A stretch of DNA of 64,000 nt. It comes from Antedon mediterranea (lineage: Eukaryota; Echinodermata; Crinoidea; Comatulida; Antedonidae). This document shows positions 1 to 11,144 of the stretch, one piece after another (the first letter of the stretch is position 1; every line of letters starts with the position of its first letter). The stretch is taken from the NCBI RefSeq assembly GCF_964355755.1, contig NC_092676.1, forward strand, positions 5,748,288 to 5,812,287, given 5' to 3'. The notes beneath the pieces were generated by a model. It saw nothing but the letters and a program-made list of their open reading frames with translations, was not told the origin of the DNA and did not search any database. Made by a program: the position numbers and the translations under genes.

Positions 1-3000
1 ATTATAAATTATTTTATTATTTATTTAAAAACAAATTAAACGAAGGAATTAATATGAGTCAAAATACTTACAGCTGTGTCAGTGCTGTCAATCTATCAAA
101 TACATTGGCTGGCAATGTGCTTATTTGGTTATAGTCCAACCACCTTCAAAGTAAAAACAATGTACAGTAACAATTACAATATTCAAGTTGTTTGATATGT
201 CAACTTTTATTTTTCTTATACATTTTGAATTATTTTTTATAGTCTTTCAGTCAATGATAGGGACATTATCTACATAGTAAATGCTGATGAGTATTCTTTA
301 ATTAGGCAAAAATTAACTGTTAAAATAATAATGTGTTATTTATTATCACAAATTCTATAGTAAATTCTAAATATTTATTATCATCTTAATGTATTTATCA
401 TTTTTATGTATTTAATTAAATCTCTATAATGACCAATGAACAATTATCGATAATCTTTTAAAACTGAAAAATGTATGAATAATGGCCTCTTCAAGTCAGC
501 TGTATACTGCTCTAGTACTCTTATAGATACCATTGTAAAACAAATTTGAATTAATAAATAAATTTATTTTTTATAGAAAATTCTAATTATTATTTGTTTT
601 ATTATTATCCTAATGTTTTATTATCATTTATCATTTATTATCTACATAATAAATACTGATGGCCTGGGTATACTTTATTTAGGCTAAAATATATGTTTAT
701 ATTTTGTTATTCTCATGAACATAATTTTTATAGGAAATCATACAAATTTGTTATCATCTTTATGTATTTAATAATATAATTATTTAATTTACCTAAATAA
801 TGACCAATAAACAATTATTAATATCTTTAAACAATTAATAATGTAATGAAAATTGTTAATACTGTATGTGATTTTTTTTTAAATACTGTGTTTGTTGATC
901 AAATTATGAATGATAAACTGCATAATATTCATTATTATGAATTATTTCATTTGTTTTCTTTTTAAGTAAATTAAAACAAATAAATTAATTTTAGAAAAAT
1001 ACTTACAGTGTTGTCAGTGCTGTCAATCTATCAAATACATTGGCTGGCAATGTACGTATTTTGTTAATGTACAAATACCTTCAAAGTAAAAGAAAGATAC
1101 AGTAACAATTACAATATTCAAGCTGTTTGAAATGTCAACTTTTATTTTCAATATACATTTTTGAATTATTTGTATAGTCTTTCAGTCAATGGTAGGGACA
1201 TTATCTACATAGTAAATGCTGATGAGTATTCTTTAATTAGGCAAAAATTAACTGTTAAAATAATAATGTGTTATTCTCATTATCACAAATTCTATAGCAA
1301 ATTCTATTTATTATCATCTTTATGTATTAATCATTTTTATGTATTTAATTAAATCTCTATAATGACCAATGAACAATTATCGATAATCTTTTAAAAATGA
1401 AAAATGTATGAATAATGGCCTCTTCAAGTCAGCTGTATACTGCTCTAGTACTCTTATTGATACCCTTGTAAAACAAATTTGAATTAATAAATAAATTTAT
1501 TTTTTATAGCAAATTCTAATTATTATTTGTTTTATTATTATCCTAATGTTTTATTATCATTTATCATTTATTATCTACATAATAAATACTGATGGCCTGG
1601 GTATACTTTAATTAGGCTAAAATATATGTTTTATTTTGTTATTCTCATGAACATAATTTTTATAGGAAATCATACAAATTTGTTATCATCTTTATGTATT
1701 TAATAATATAATTATTTAATTTACCTAAATAATGACCAATAAACAATTATTAATATCTTTAAACAATGAATAATGTAATGAAAATTGTTAATACTGTATG
1801 TGATTTTTTTTTAAATACTGTGTTTGTTGATCAAATTATAAATGATAAACTGCATTATATTCATTGTTATGAATTATTTCATTTGTTTTCTTTTTAAGTA
1901 AATTAAAACAAATAAATTAATTTTAGAAAAATACTTACAGGCGTGTCAATGCTGTCAATTTATTAAATACATTGGCTGGCAATGTACTTATTTGGTTCCC
2001 GCTCAAACTCCTTCAAAGTAAAAACAATGTACAGTAACAATTACAATATTCAAGTTGTTTGATATGTCAACTTTTATTTTCGGTATACATTTTTTTTGAA
2101 TTATTTCTATAGTCTTTCAGTCAATGATAGGGACATTATCTACATAGTAAATGCTGATGAGTATTCTTTAATTAGGCAAAAAGTAACTGTTAAAAAAGGA
2201 ATAATTTATTAATAATGGTTAAATAATGTTACTGCATAATATTCAGTATTATAAATTATTTTCTTATTTATTTAAAAACAAATTAAACGAAGGAATTAAT
2301 ATGAGTCAAAATACTTACAGTACTGTCAGTGCTGTCAATCTATCAAATACATTGGCTGGCAATGTACGTATTTGGTTCCAGCCCAAATCCCTTCAATGTA
2401 AAAGAAAGGTACATTAACAATTACAATATTTGATATTCTATTCATACAGGTATAGGCCTACAGTGATTGTGCTTGGGGTATATAAAGTGACCCCACAAAA
2501 TGAAATTATTTCTGATAACTCTAAGTACTAAATTTCAAATTGTCATTAGGTCATTATTACATATTTTAAAATATATATTATATATATTTTTAAATTCCAC
2601 GTTTTATAATAAACTTACAATGAAATGTTTGCACTGACTGACTTACAATTCTGTTACTGGAATATGATCATTATACTCGTTGATGGTTGCGATGTTATTA
2701 ATACTCCATGGAGGACGACATTCCACTCTGTGACCGTAAGTAGACCTCTTAGGCGCACCACATTCACAGTCGGCTGGACATTCTGCATTTGTTAAAAACA
2801 AGACAACTCGGAGATACGTCAAGAAAGGAAAAGTGAAAACTATCTTTTTCAATATATATGTAATGTTACAAATGCAATCAAATCAAATAAAATGTCTAGC
2901 TGTGACCGCTCAATTAAATATAATTCGAATCAGATAAAAAAATTAATTCATAATCATGTAAAAATAAATACTGTATAGTACAGTATATAAACAAAAGTTG

Positions 3001-3481
3001 AACATTAACATTTAAATCAGATTGTCTTCGAAGTTTAATAACAGTACTGTTGTTATAAACCAACAAAACAGTATAGTTTGTATGAGGCATACTGTTCAAA
3101 GACAGGGCTACATCTATTATTAAATACAGTATCAAATACCAAACAGCTAATTAATTATTATATTAAACAATTAATAAATTAAAAAAATGAAGCAATCATA
3201 CCGGGAAGGGTATTAGGATTCCAGGCGATAGTAGTAGGATCATAGTCAAAGTTGATGACGTGATTGGTAACGTTAACGTAAGTGGAGCTTCCCCTGTCAC
3301 TGTCAACACCACTGGAAAGGGTGCCACTGCCACTGCTACCACCACTGCCACTGTCACTGCCACTACCACTACCACTATCACTTTCACTGCCACCATCGCT
3401 GTCACTAAAACAGCGATAACAAGGTAATACAACCAATACAACAATACAATACAGTAGTATGTTTCCTTTTAAGATAAACAT
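1..3481 (-). CDS. LRR-GPCR gene C, 5' part (runs off the left edge)
   Basis: This is the 5' portion of a minus-strand gene built like gene B. It has a signal-peptide exon (3202-3481), an LRRNT exon (2647-2782) and four 72-nt LRR exons (2319-2390, 1939-2010, 1007-1078, 72-143). All junctions carry AG acceptors and GT donors, and the phases fit: exon 1 to LRRNT is phase 1, every later junction phase 2. The 7TM exon must lie left of the window. The predicted product is a membrane receptor with an extracellular LRR solenoid. From 2400 to 3481 it is nearly identical to gene B (42290-43289), so the two are recent duplicates, but the LRR cassettes differ in their concave residues. Ligand and signalling are unknown. 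Confidence 0.85.
72..143 (-). CDS. Gene C LRR exon C4
   Basis: LRR cassette of 72 nt, phase 2/2. Variable residues W-D-Y and Q. It is the last cassette of gene C visible; the array presumably continues left of position 1. Confidence 0.88.
480..575 (+). mobile_element. LINE 3'-tail relic in long-type intron
   Basis: About 95 bp with the motif GGCCTCTTCAAGTCAGCTGT and an AATAAATAAATT end, like the 3' end of a non-LTR element. It recurs at 1416, 9895, 32219, 33808, 35267, 37765 and 41302, carried along with the cassette unit. Confidence 0.5.
1007..1078 (-). CDS. Gene C LRR exon C3
   Basis: LRR cassette of 72 nt, phase 2/2. Variable residues Y-Y-I and T. The core begins NKIRTLP rather than NQISTLP. 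A long-type intron follows. Confidence 0.88.
1416..1510 (+). mobile_element. LINE 3'-tail relic in long-type intron
   Basis: Second copy of the same tail relic in gene C, at the equivalent place in the intron between C2 and C3. Confidence 0.5.
1939..2010 (-). CDS. Gene C LRR exon C2
   Basis: LRR cassette of 72 nt between AAG acceptor and GTAAGT donor, phase 2/2. Variable residues are S-S-G at the start and R at the end. The core shows NKL in place of DRL. The downstream (sense) intron is of the long type, with the LINE-tail relic. Confidence 0.88.
2319..2390 (-). CDS. Gene C LRR exon C1
   Basis: First 24-residue LRR cassette after the LRRNT, 72 nt, phase 2 in and out. Concave-strand residues at the exon start are D-G-W, and V sits at the last variable site. 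The rest is the family core (NQI.TLPANVFDRLTALT, here NQIRTLP). Confidence 0.88.
2647..2782 (-). CDS. Gene C LRRNT (N-terminal cysteine cap) exon
   Basis: The exon is 136 nt between acceptor AATGCAG and donor GTAAGTC. It encodes ECPADCECGAPKR and so on, with the cysteine spacing of an LRR N-terminal cap (C-x3-C-x-C, then a fourth Cys in VECR), and ends IPVTEL. It enters in phase 1 from exon 1 and leaves in phase 2, so its last codon (TT|G, Leu) is completed by the first base of the next LRR exon. It caps the hydrophobic core of the solenoid. The gene B counterpart has no differences that I can see. Confidence 0.88.
3202..3481 (-). CDS. Gene C exon 1: signal peptide plus Ser/Gly/Asp linker
   Basis: The exon begins at ATG (3481) with a hydrophobic signal peptide of about 25 residues (MFILKG..LLYCIVVLVVLPC). 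A low-complexity stretch of alternating Ser, Gly and Asp follows (roughly residues 26-67), then a segment with NVT and a final NTLPG. It ends in phase 1 at a GT donor (sense GTATGATTGC, plus-strand 3192-3201). The linker is about 26 residues longer than in gene B because of a (CACTGC/CACTGT)-type microsatellite. The overlapping 82-residue frame on the same strand is a shadow. Confidence 0.85.
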
Positions 3482-4240
3482 CTTCTTAACTTAATTCACT
3501 CGTAATCAATTAATAAACTTTACTTCTGCGAGTCCGCTCAGTATATGAACAATATACTTTGTTACTATCTTTATTTACCTGTATTTATTAAACTTTTTTT
3601 AAAATATTAAACATTTAGATACCGTCACCGGATGCATTAATAAAATTATGAGTTGTTAATATTTTATAATATCTTTTTATCCATGTGTGCACAAGATTTT
3701 TAAAACACATGGACCCAGCATTGTTGAAAAGTGCTAAGTTTGATTAAAGAGATTACATTTTGTAGGTATAATCTAGACTGGGTGCTAAGCGAATAACAAA
3801 CAAATGGGAGAAGGTGGTATCTGAAAAGTTGGAAAACATTAAAAATAAACACAATTATTAATACTATAATTTTCTATATTCCTAATACTGTATAGAGGTC
3901 GTTATATTATTGCACATTTTGATTCATATCTAGATAAAACAAGCTTATGACGATTATTTTCATGTTTTTCTTTTAATTAAAGTAAACATTATTTTGTTTC
4001 AGTTTTAGGTAAAATAGGGAAGTAGTTAAAAGTAAACAATACTGATTGGTAAGCAGGAGCTGAAATTAACAGAAAAAAAATTACAGGTGTAAATCAGTGT
4101 AAGAAATAAAGTTGACGCAGGTATATCAATCACATGTGTATTTCTAATATAGATGTACAGTAGGTGTTATTATGAATTACGCATATAACATAGTGAATTT
4201 GATGAAGTATTGATCGTTGTAAACAAAGTTAAAAATATGC

Positions 4241-4310
4241 AAGTGGAACGCCATTGCCACGTCAGCCAATCAACGACTGACAACGGTAAATGAAGATTCA
4301 GCCAATAAAA
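4241..4310 (-). promoter_or_regulatory. Conserved upstream block of gene C (CCAAT boxes and CRE-like site)
   Basis: Read on the minus strand, this block has two inverted CCAAT boxes (CCAAT on the plus strand at 4266-4270 and 4302-4306) and a TGACGTGG motif (complement of 4257-4264), about 780 bp upstream of the ATG. The same arrangement sits upstream of gene A (26124-26173) and gene B (44928-44977). Conservation in three copies suggests a promoter or enhancer, but no transcription start can be seen. Confidence 0.45.
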
Positions 4311-4869
4311 TTTAAGCAGAAACATGTTAATTTTTTAGTGAAATGTGTTATGGTCATTATCAAAGCCATTTTGCTATGTGCATAATTGATAACAATGCAC
4401 TAACATTATTTTCATATGTCACAGCTTTAAATCGATATATTGAATTCAAATTGTTCGTCTTTTCGATGCTACAGATTTGAGATTTTGTTTTGAAAATTCC
4501 CAGATTTGTGTACTATTAGTTAGTTTAAATTGTAAATATCTTTTCAACTACATTATTTTCTTTATATTTCTTACGAGCTTTCCTATGTTAATCTTTTATA
4601 GGTGATGATATTCCGATCCTGTTGGAAATAAGTCCTTGTGTACTTTGATATCTTGGCTTAACCACCCCCTCCCCCGGATATACGCTGTGTTGACGTTTAC
4701 AAGAAAAATGATAACTTTACTGTTATGTTCATAACTCTTTACGCCTTTCTTGTTTTGTTTTTCAATTCCTGGCTGCTTGATACTCTTAAAAAATTAATTT
4801 TCTGCTATACGTTTATACATTTATAGCTTGTCTCCCTCTAATTAAAGACCGATATACGCGATTTAATAA

Positions 4870-5220
4870 GTACTATTAAAGATGTAATTGTCCCCCTATA
4901 TTTTTTTCAAAATGTTTGGTTGAATATGCCATCTTAATTTCACATAATAGTTATCCATTTTTACCAAAAATTGGATCGAAAAAAAAAATTATTTATCCGA
5001 AAAAACTGTAATTTAAAGCAAAAATAGTCAGCCAATGGATTTTTGGTTGTATAGGCTATAACCATTTTTTTGTCATTTCATAAGTGAAAACATTGTTTTT
5101 TCCTCTTTTTTTTTTTCTACTGAAGTGATTAACTTTATTAAAACTACAAAATAATTAAAAGTCTTATTTAAGTAATCTTCATTTTTCATGTTTTTGAGGA
5201 CAATACATATTTAATAGTAA
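4870..5220. mobile_element. MITE, ATGTATTGTCC-terminus family
   Basis: The inverted ends TACTATTAAAGATGTAATTG and (reverse complement of the right end) TACTATTAAATATGTATTG match over at least 18 bases. The interior is AT-rich with poly-A/T. The paralogous copy is at 27847-28195, and a longer relative lies at 25217-25758. Confidence 0.5.
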
Positions 5221-6000
5221 AGGATTATTTAAACTCTGTTTTATGTTTGTACCGTATAACCTCATAATATGTAATAGTTTATTTCATCTGTTTTGTTTTA
5301 CTATCAAATGTTATTTCGTTCGGACCCCATAATTGATGCATGGCTTACACAGTTCTCATTATATAACTTCCAAATTTATCCAAAGATTGTTTTATCTTTG
5401 TTTAAAGTTTGTTTTGTTGACGTTTTATATATTATTATAATTTTAATAAGGAGTTTTTTTTATATAAGGAGTTATAGTTAACTCCTTGTTACTGTCCTGT
5501 TTCTTATTGTATATTATCATCCTTTCCTTCTCCTACGTTTTTGTGTCTCAAGTATCTCTAAAACGTGTACACATAACATTTCATAATTTTGTCAACATTT
5601 GAACATTTACATTTTGTATATTGTATATCTTATATTGATGATATGCAGCAGAAACTTCCAATAGTTAGGCTAATGTTGCCCATTAAGTTGTAAGGTTGAT
5701 CGTGAAAATCAAAACGATAATGAATATTATCACTAGCGTTCTGATTTTTACCAGCTTATAGCAACCCATTCAGGAATGATAACGACATATATATGTACGG
5801 CGACTGTAGAATAGACCCGAGATATGCCATACTTCGGTTTTTAGACGATAGAAGATTGGAATATTTTGTATAATAAAGAGTGATACAATGCGTTCTGTTC
5901 GTTTTACTTTTACTAATTTTGCAAATTGCAGTATTTACAATTATTATAAATATTGCCTGCCACGTTTTACATATTCAATATTGATCTTGACCTACCCACC

Positions 6001-6168
6001 AAAGTTATCGATCACTCTGCTAATAATATCATGAAACAAACTAAAGTTATCGATCACTCTGCTAATAATATCATGAAACAAACTAAAGTTATCGATCACT
6101 CTGCTAATAATATCATGAAACAAACTAAAGTTATCGATCACTCTGCTAATAATATCATGAAACAAACT
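6001..6168. repeat. 42-bp tandem repeat, 4 copies
   Basis: Four perfect copies of a 42-bp unit beginning AAAGTTATCGATCACTCTGC. The paralogous spacer downstream of gene B has one copy (28975-29016), so this is a recent expansion. The unit is a multiple of three and stays open in one frame, but nothing else supports coding. Confidence 0.9.
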
Positions 6169-6299
6169 AAAGTCACATTCACACTAATGTTTTATTTTAC
6201 GGAAGGGAAGACGACGTAGTTATTTTTTACCAAAACGGTATCGTCTTCCGTTCCGTGAAGTGGAATTTTAAATTTTGAATGGGAGTATTAAATGTAAGC

Positions 6300-6642
6300 A
6301 GTATCCAGATAAATATAAAACTTGTTATTCTATAACTATAAGAATAACCATATATGCTTCCTTTGATGAAAATTATATTTTCACACGTCCAATCAAATGA
6401 CGTCATGATGAGTAAGGACAATAATATCGTGACAATACAACGATGTTATTGTTTTTATTTATCATGACGTCATTTGATTGGAATTTTAAAAATATCATTT
6501 TTATCAAAGACAGCACAAATGATTATCCTATACTAGTTCTAGAACGAAAACCTTTCTAATTTCTTTTGATTTATGTAAAAACAATCCATGCTTATATATT
6601 TATCGTCGATCGTTTCGTCATGGTGTAAATGAGCCTTTACCA
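6300..6642. mobile_element. MITE insertion (AAAGGCCC-terminus family)
   Basis: Shares its interior (CACACGTCCAATCAAATGACG and the mirrored CATGACGTCATTTGATTGG) and right end with the element at 59263-59625. It is absent from the paralogous site near 29110. The left terminus looks truncated or diverged. Confidence 0.55.
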
Positions 6643-8034
6643 GGATAAATAACTAAGCTTGAACGGGTCCTATGATTTAAGTGAATATACGAACTTTTGT
6701 AAAAGGTACTTCAAGCTGTACCTTAAAGAAACCGAAGACAGAAAACATCTTAATATACCGTGTGGAGAAATATAGCTGTGTGTGTCCTTTGGCGAAGCAA
6801 CCTCACGATAAAGAAATATTATATATATATTTTTTTTTTAGCGAACTGTGTTGTGATGTTTTGTTTGAATACTCAAATTATAACACATTATCCTCTACTT
6901 TATATCTATGCTGCTTTTAATAGTAATAAAAGTATTAATGACAATCAAATGAAAACATAATATAAGAAATGGAATAACAGTATAATACTGTATATCGGAA
7001 GTTTGATTAAATACTCCTTAAGTTGTTCGCATTTAAGTTTGATACTCCTTAAGTTACTTTTAAAATTCCTTAATCTTACAAAAGTAGTACGTCAAAACAT
7101 TACCAAACAAAATGAATCAATTCCTTCTTCTTTAAATCTACTAAATCGTCAAATAATTAATAATATTCAAAAATTGTCGAATTGTTTAAATCTACCTAAA
7201 TCTTCACACATTATTTTACGTAACGGAAAATTTCAGTAAATCGAAGCATTAACTTCTTAAGTCTTTACTCAATGTTGTAGACAATTGGTACATTACATAC
7301 TTCAGAACCAATTTTTACTAATTTAAAACAACTTTGTAAACAAGTATTCGTTTTTGTGCACAAATTTTCAAACAAATAAAGATTCACAAATCCACTTATA
7401 ATGTATATAAAATACAATTAAACTTCAATCGATGAAATTCAACACATTGTGATCAGATATTCAAAATAATTAATCATTATTAAGAATGTATGTTTTTAGT
7501 TTAAATTTAATTCACGTTTTATGACATTGTTCTTTTCATACCTATCTAACATACAATCATCACCATATCTGGTTAATTTTAAATTGTCTTAGTACAGTAT
7601 AAGTAAAGTGTTAAATAAAATTGACTGAGAAACAATGAAATAAAATTTGATACTTCCATAATATTATTTACTTGTCATATGCGTATTTAAACGTTAAGCA
7701 AATAAATAACGTTTTTACAGATGTCAAACAACTTGATAGGTTAACTCGAGAAATTAAAAGACATTAAATAATTTATCAGGTGTATTGTTATAAACCAGTG
7801 AACGTATATAGAACTGATACAATCCTAAGATATAAACAAACAGTATTTGACAATTTCAACTTAACGTTCTGTATAATATTTGAAATAGATTACAATAAAT
7901 TTAAACCATTGTTGTAAAATATAAAATACATTTAAATCCCAAAGCGGGTGCTAAAGATTACATGAATACGATAAATGAACATTTAATAGGCAAAAACAAG
8001 ACCAAGTGTAGAGTTTGCACAATAAACAATTAAA

Positions 8035-9049
8035 TCACAATGTATTAAGTGGAATCTGTACAACTGCCGGTTGACGCACTTTGCACTTAAACATATATAC
8101 AATTGTGTAAAGATAAGGATTCACTGAGGAGTTGATGGGGATGATGAATGTCGCCGCCCAAACATATATGTCATCAGGAATCGTCATCCAACTCATCTCA
8201 GAACCAATTGCCATTACTATAATCGGACCCCAGCAACAGAAATCTGTGAAAACTATTAAGCCCAGTTTTCTCGCCATTTTCAACTGTTCTTTCCTCATCT
8301 GTCGTCTATTGACAGTGGCCCCCGATCTCTTAACCGATAAGAAGATCACGAGGTAGCTCACTGTTATTACAATGAACCCGATTCCGTTAAATACAACAAA
8401 CATGGCGACTGCATACTCCCAGCCTTGCCAATGACTTTTTGTCAGAGGTAGTGCGAGGCACACACTCTCTTTGCCATAGTAATTATCTCCAAAATATGAA
8501 ATATCTGTTATTGGAAGAAAACTCAGCACAATCCAAAATAGCCATGCCAAGCCGATAATGCTTCTACATTTTGTACGATTGAGGCGTTTTGTACTAAATG
8601 GATTAACAATGTTAATAGCTCGATCCACACTCAGCAGCATCAGTGTAAACACTGAGCATTGCCCAGAGATTGTAGAAATTGCCCCGGCAAAGCTGCAAAG
8701 AAAACTGCTCTTCCAATCCCTTGCAGCTTTAGCATACCGTCCACGATAGTGTATGTCCGCACTCGCAATGATGATCAAGTAGACTGCCATTAGCAAGTCG
8801 GACACGGCAAGATTAGTAATGAGTGTGGTCTGGACCTTATTTACATTGTTACCTAAATCATTATCCTTTTTGAACTTTCGTGATATGATGACAATCAAAT
8901 TGCCAATGACTGATGACACCCCAATGATCATCATCAATACACGGAGAACATCGCTTTTTAGCAAGTCTTCACAAGAAGCAAATGCATCAACGGGTTCGCA
9001 GACATCAATGTCACCAACAAGGCAACACAGACGAGAGAAATCGGAGTAC
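8035..9049 (-). CDS. Gene A 7TM exon (rhodopsin-class, LGR/GRL101-like)
   Basis: This single 1,015-nt exon has an acceptor (sense ..CTCTCTTAG), enters in phase 2 and ends at TGA 8035-8037. It begins with an LGR-type cysteine hinge (SRLCCLVG, then VCEP and ASCEDLL) directly after the LRRs, followed by seven hydrophobic segments. Visible GPCR landmarks: GNLIVI (TM1), NLAVSDLLM (TM2), a Cys before TM3 (FLCSF), SVDRAINIVNPF at the TM3 end (DRA instead of DRY), FCCWGPI (TM6) and NSSVNPYLYT (TM7). The cytoplasmic tail is short, about 20 residues. It differs from the gene B exon at about 11 of 337 residues. It is intact even though the 5' end of gene A is not. Upstream methionines inside the intron do not define the start. 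Confidence 0.93.
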
Positions 9050-9894
9050 CTAAGAGAGTAAAGTAACAGCAAATGTATGTGATCAGTTACTTTTTTTAAA
9101 GCCCAAATTGTTACTCTTCGAAAATTCGAGGATTTTCAGAATAAATTTATTTGATATAAAGATTGCGGTACACCACGTATATTAGTTCTGAAAAGATCTG
9201 TCGAGTTTCTCTATGTTACGATGAATCTGCGTATGATCGTCCTCATGAGTGGGAGGGATTGTGGGAGGGATAATATAGAAGAGCAAACATGATATAAACA
9301 TTTGATTTCGCCATGCAAACCTTCAAACAATGTAAATTTATTTGTAACTTTCGGATAAATTATGAATAATAAGATACTATTCGTGTATAATTATATAGCA
9401 TAATAATACAGCGAAGATAAACATGCCTTAGATTGTAAATTAACTAGTAATTTTAATATATTTATTTAAATTGAACATAATTAAAACATTTACCATATTC
9501 AATTTATCAAATTTAACTTACTTAACTAATTTGACATTCAATAAAATTATTTACTGTACATATAGCAATAAGAATAAAACAGTAGCTGCATAAGTTTGTA
9601 TGAGCATCTCTCATACTTTTATCATACTTACAATTCTTTTAAATTGTTCAGTTCTTCAAAAGTTCTATCTCTGTAATTCTGTAAGTTGTTCTTTTGTAAC
9701 CATCTATAGGATAACATATTAGAAATAAATTAAGAATAGGCTAATACATTTTGAAAAAAGTAAAGTTTTCAAACTATGGTTTATGTATGCTTTTCTTGAA
9801 GAAAATACATGAACTATGTATATTTTAACTGTTATGAATCCTCTTTATCTTTATCTTTGAATTTGGTCTGTATATTTTTGTATTGTTTTTAAGA

Positions 9895-9978
9895 GGGCCT
9901 CTTCAAGTCAGCTGTACTGCTGTAGTACTGTTAGAGCTACCCTTGTAAAACAAATTTGAATGAATAAATAAATATATT
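9895..9978 (+). mobile_element. LINE 3'-tail relic in the 7TM-proximal intron of gene A
   Basis: Same GGCCTCTTCAAGTCAGCTGT tail with AATAAATA end as in the cassette introns. The paralogous copy is at 32219. Confidence 0.5.
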
Positions 9979-10215
9979 CATATTTTATTTATCTGTACAT
10001 AACACTATTCTAAATTCAAGACCCCTGGTGAAAACCAAATACACTTTATTTGTTTACTTGTTTGGAAGTTTTCCATTCAAATTCAGTGGTTGAATACATC
10101 CTTTGTGTTCGAAGTTCTTATTATTATTGTATGTTTATATAAATAAATTAAATTATTTTATTATTTATTTAAAAACAAATTCAACGAAAGAATCAATATG
10201 AGTCAAAATACTTAC

Positions 10216-10287
10216 AGGTGTGTCAGTGCTGTCAATCTATCAAATACATTGACTGGCAATGTACTTATTTGGTTGCTGTTTAAACTC
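10216..10287 (-). CDS. Gene A LRR exon A10 (next to 7TM)
   Basis: LRR cassette of 72 nt, phase 2/2. Variable residues S-N-S and H. The core has PVN instead of PAN, shared only with A9. Confidence 0.88.
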
Positions 10288-10730
10288 CTTCAAAATAAAA
10301 GAAAGGTACAGTAACAACTACAATATTCAAGTTGTTTGAAATGTCAACTTTTATTTTCAAAATACATTTTGAATGATTGTAATAGTCTTTCAGTCAATGA
10401 TAGGGACATAATCTACATAGTAAGTGCTGATAAGTATTCTCTAATTAGGCAAAAATTAACTGTTAAAATAATAATGTGTTATTCTCATTATCACGAATTC
10501 TATAGAAAATTCTAAATATTTATCATCTTAATGTATTTATCATTTTTATGTATTTAATTAAATCTCTTTAAATAATGATCAATGAACAATTATTGATAAT
10601 CTTTAAAAAATGAATAGTTTATTAATAATGGTTAAATAATGTTACTGCATAATATTCAGTATTATAAATTATTTTATTATTTATTTAACAATAAATTAAA
10701 CGAAGGAATTTATAAGAGTAAAATACTTAC

Positions 10731-10802
10731 AGTAATGTCAGTGCTGTCAATCTATCAAATACATTGACTGGCAATGTACTTATTTGGTTACTGCCCAAAA
10801 AC
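10731..10802 (-). CDS. Gene A LRR exon A9
   Basis: LRR cassette of 72 nt, phase 2/2. Variable residues F-G-S and L, an unusually hydrophobic set. The core has PVN. Confidence 0.87.
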
Positions 10803-11144
10803 CTTCAAAATAAAAGAAAGGTACAGTAACAATTACAATATTTAAGCTGTTTGAAATGTCAACTTTTATTTTCGATATACATTTTTTAATTATTTCTATA
10901 GTCTTTTAGTCAATGAGGGTCATTATCTACATAGTAAATGCTGATGAGTATTCTTTAATTAGGCAAAAATTAACTGTTAAAATAATAATGTGTTATTCTC
11001 ATTATCACAAATTCTATAGAAAATTCTTAATATTAATTATCATCTTAATGTATTTATCATTTTTATGTATTTAATTAAATCTATTTAAATAATGATCAAT
11101 GAAGAATTATTGATAATCTTTAAAAAATTAATAATTTATTAACA

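Larger units (their letters stand above)
1..2410. repeat. LRR-cassette tandem array of gene C
   Basis: Units of about 930 bp and 380 bp, each with one 72-nt LRR exon plus intron. Introns are near-identical to those of genes A and B. Two long-type introns (144-1006 and 1079-1938) each carry a LINE-tail relic and a diverged, exon-less partial copy of the unit. Confidence 0.85.
3482..8034. other. Intergenic region between gene C exon 1 and gene A 7TM exon
   Basis: No gene is supported. The stretch is co-linear with 23983-30506, the equivalent spacer between genes A and B, apart from insertions and deletions. It holds a conserved upstream block (4241-4310), a MITE (4870-5220), a 42-bp tandem repeat (6001-6168) and another MITE (6300-6642). 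The small open frames in it are not conserved as proteins, and I read them as chance. Confidence 0.75.

Noticed and set aside
2914-3135. 73-codon minus-strand frame between LRRNT and exon 1 (also 42800-43021)
   Set aside because: It lies in an intron, lacks splice sites in phase and is identical only because the genes are recent duplicates.
5953-6219. Repeat protein of 88 codons
   Set aside because: It is made by the 42-bp tandem repeat; the paralogue has one copy, and there is no family resemblance.
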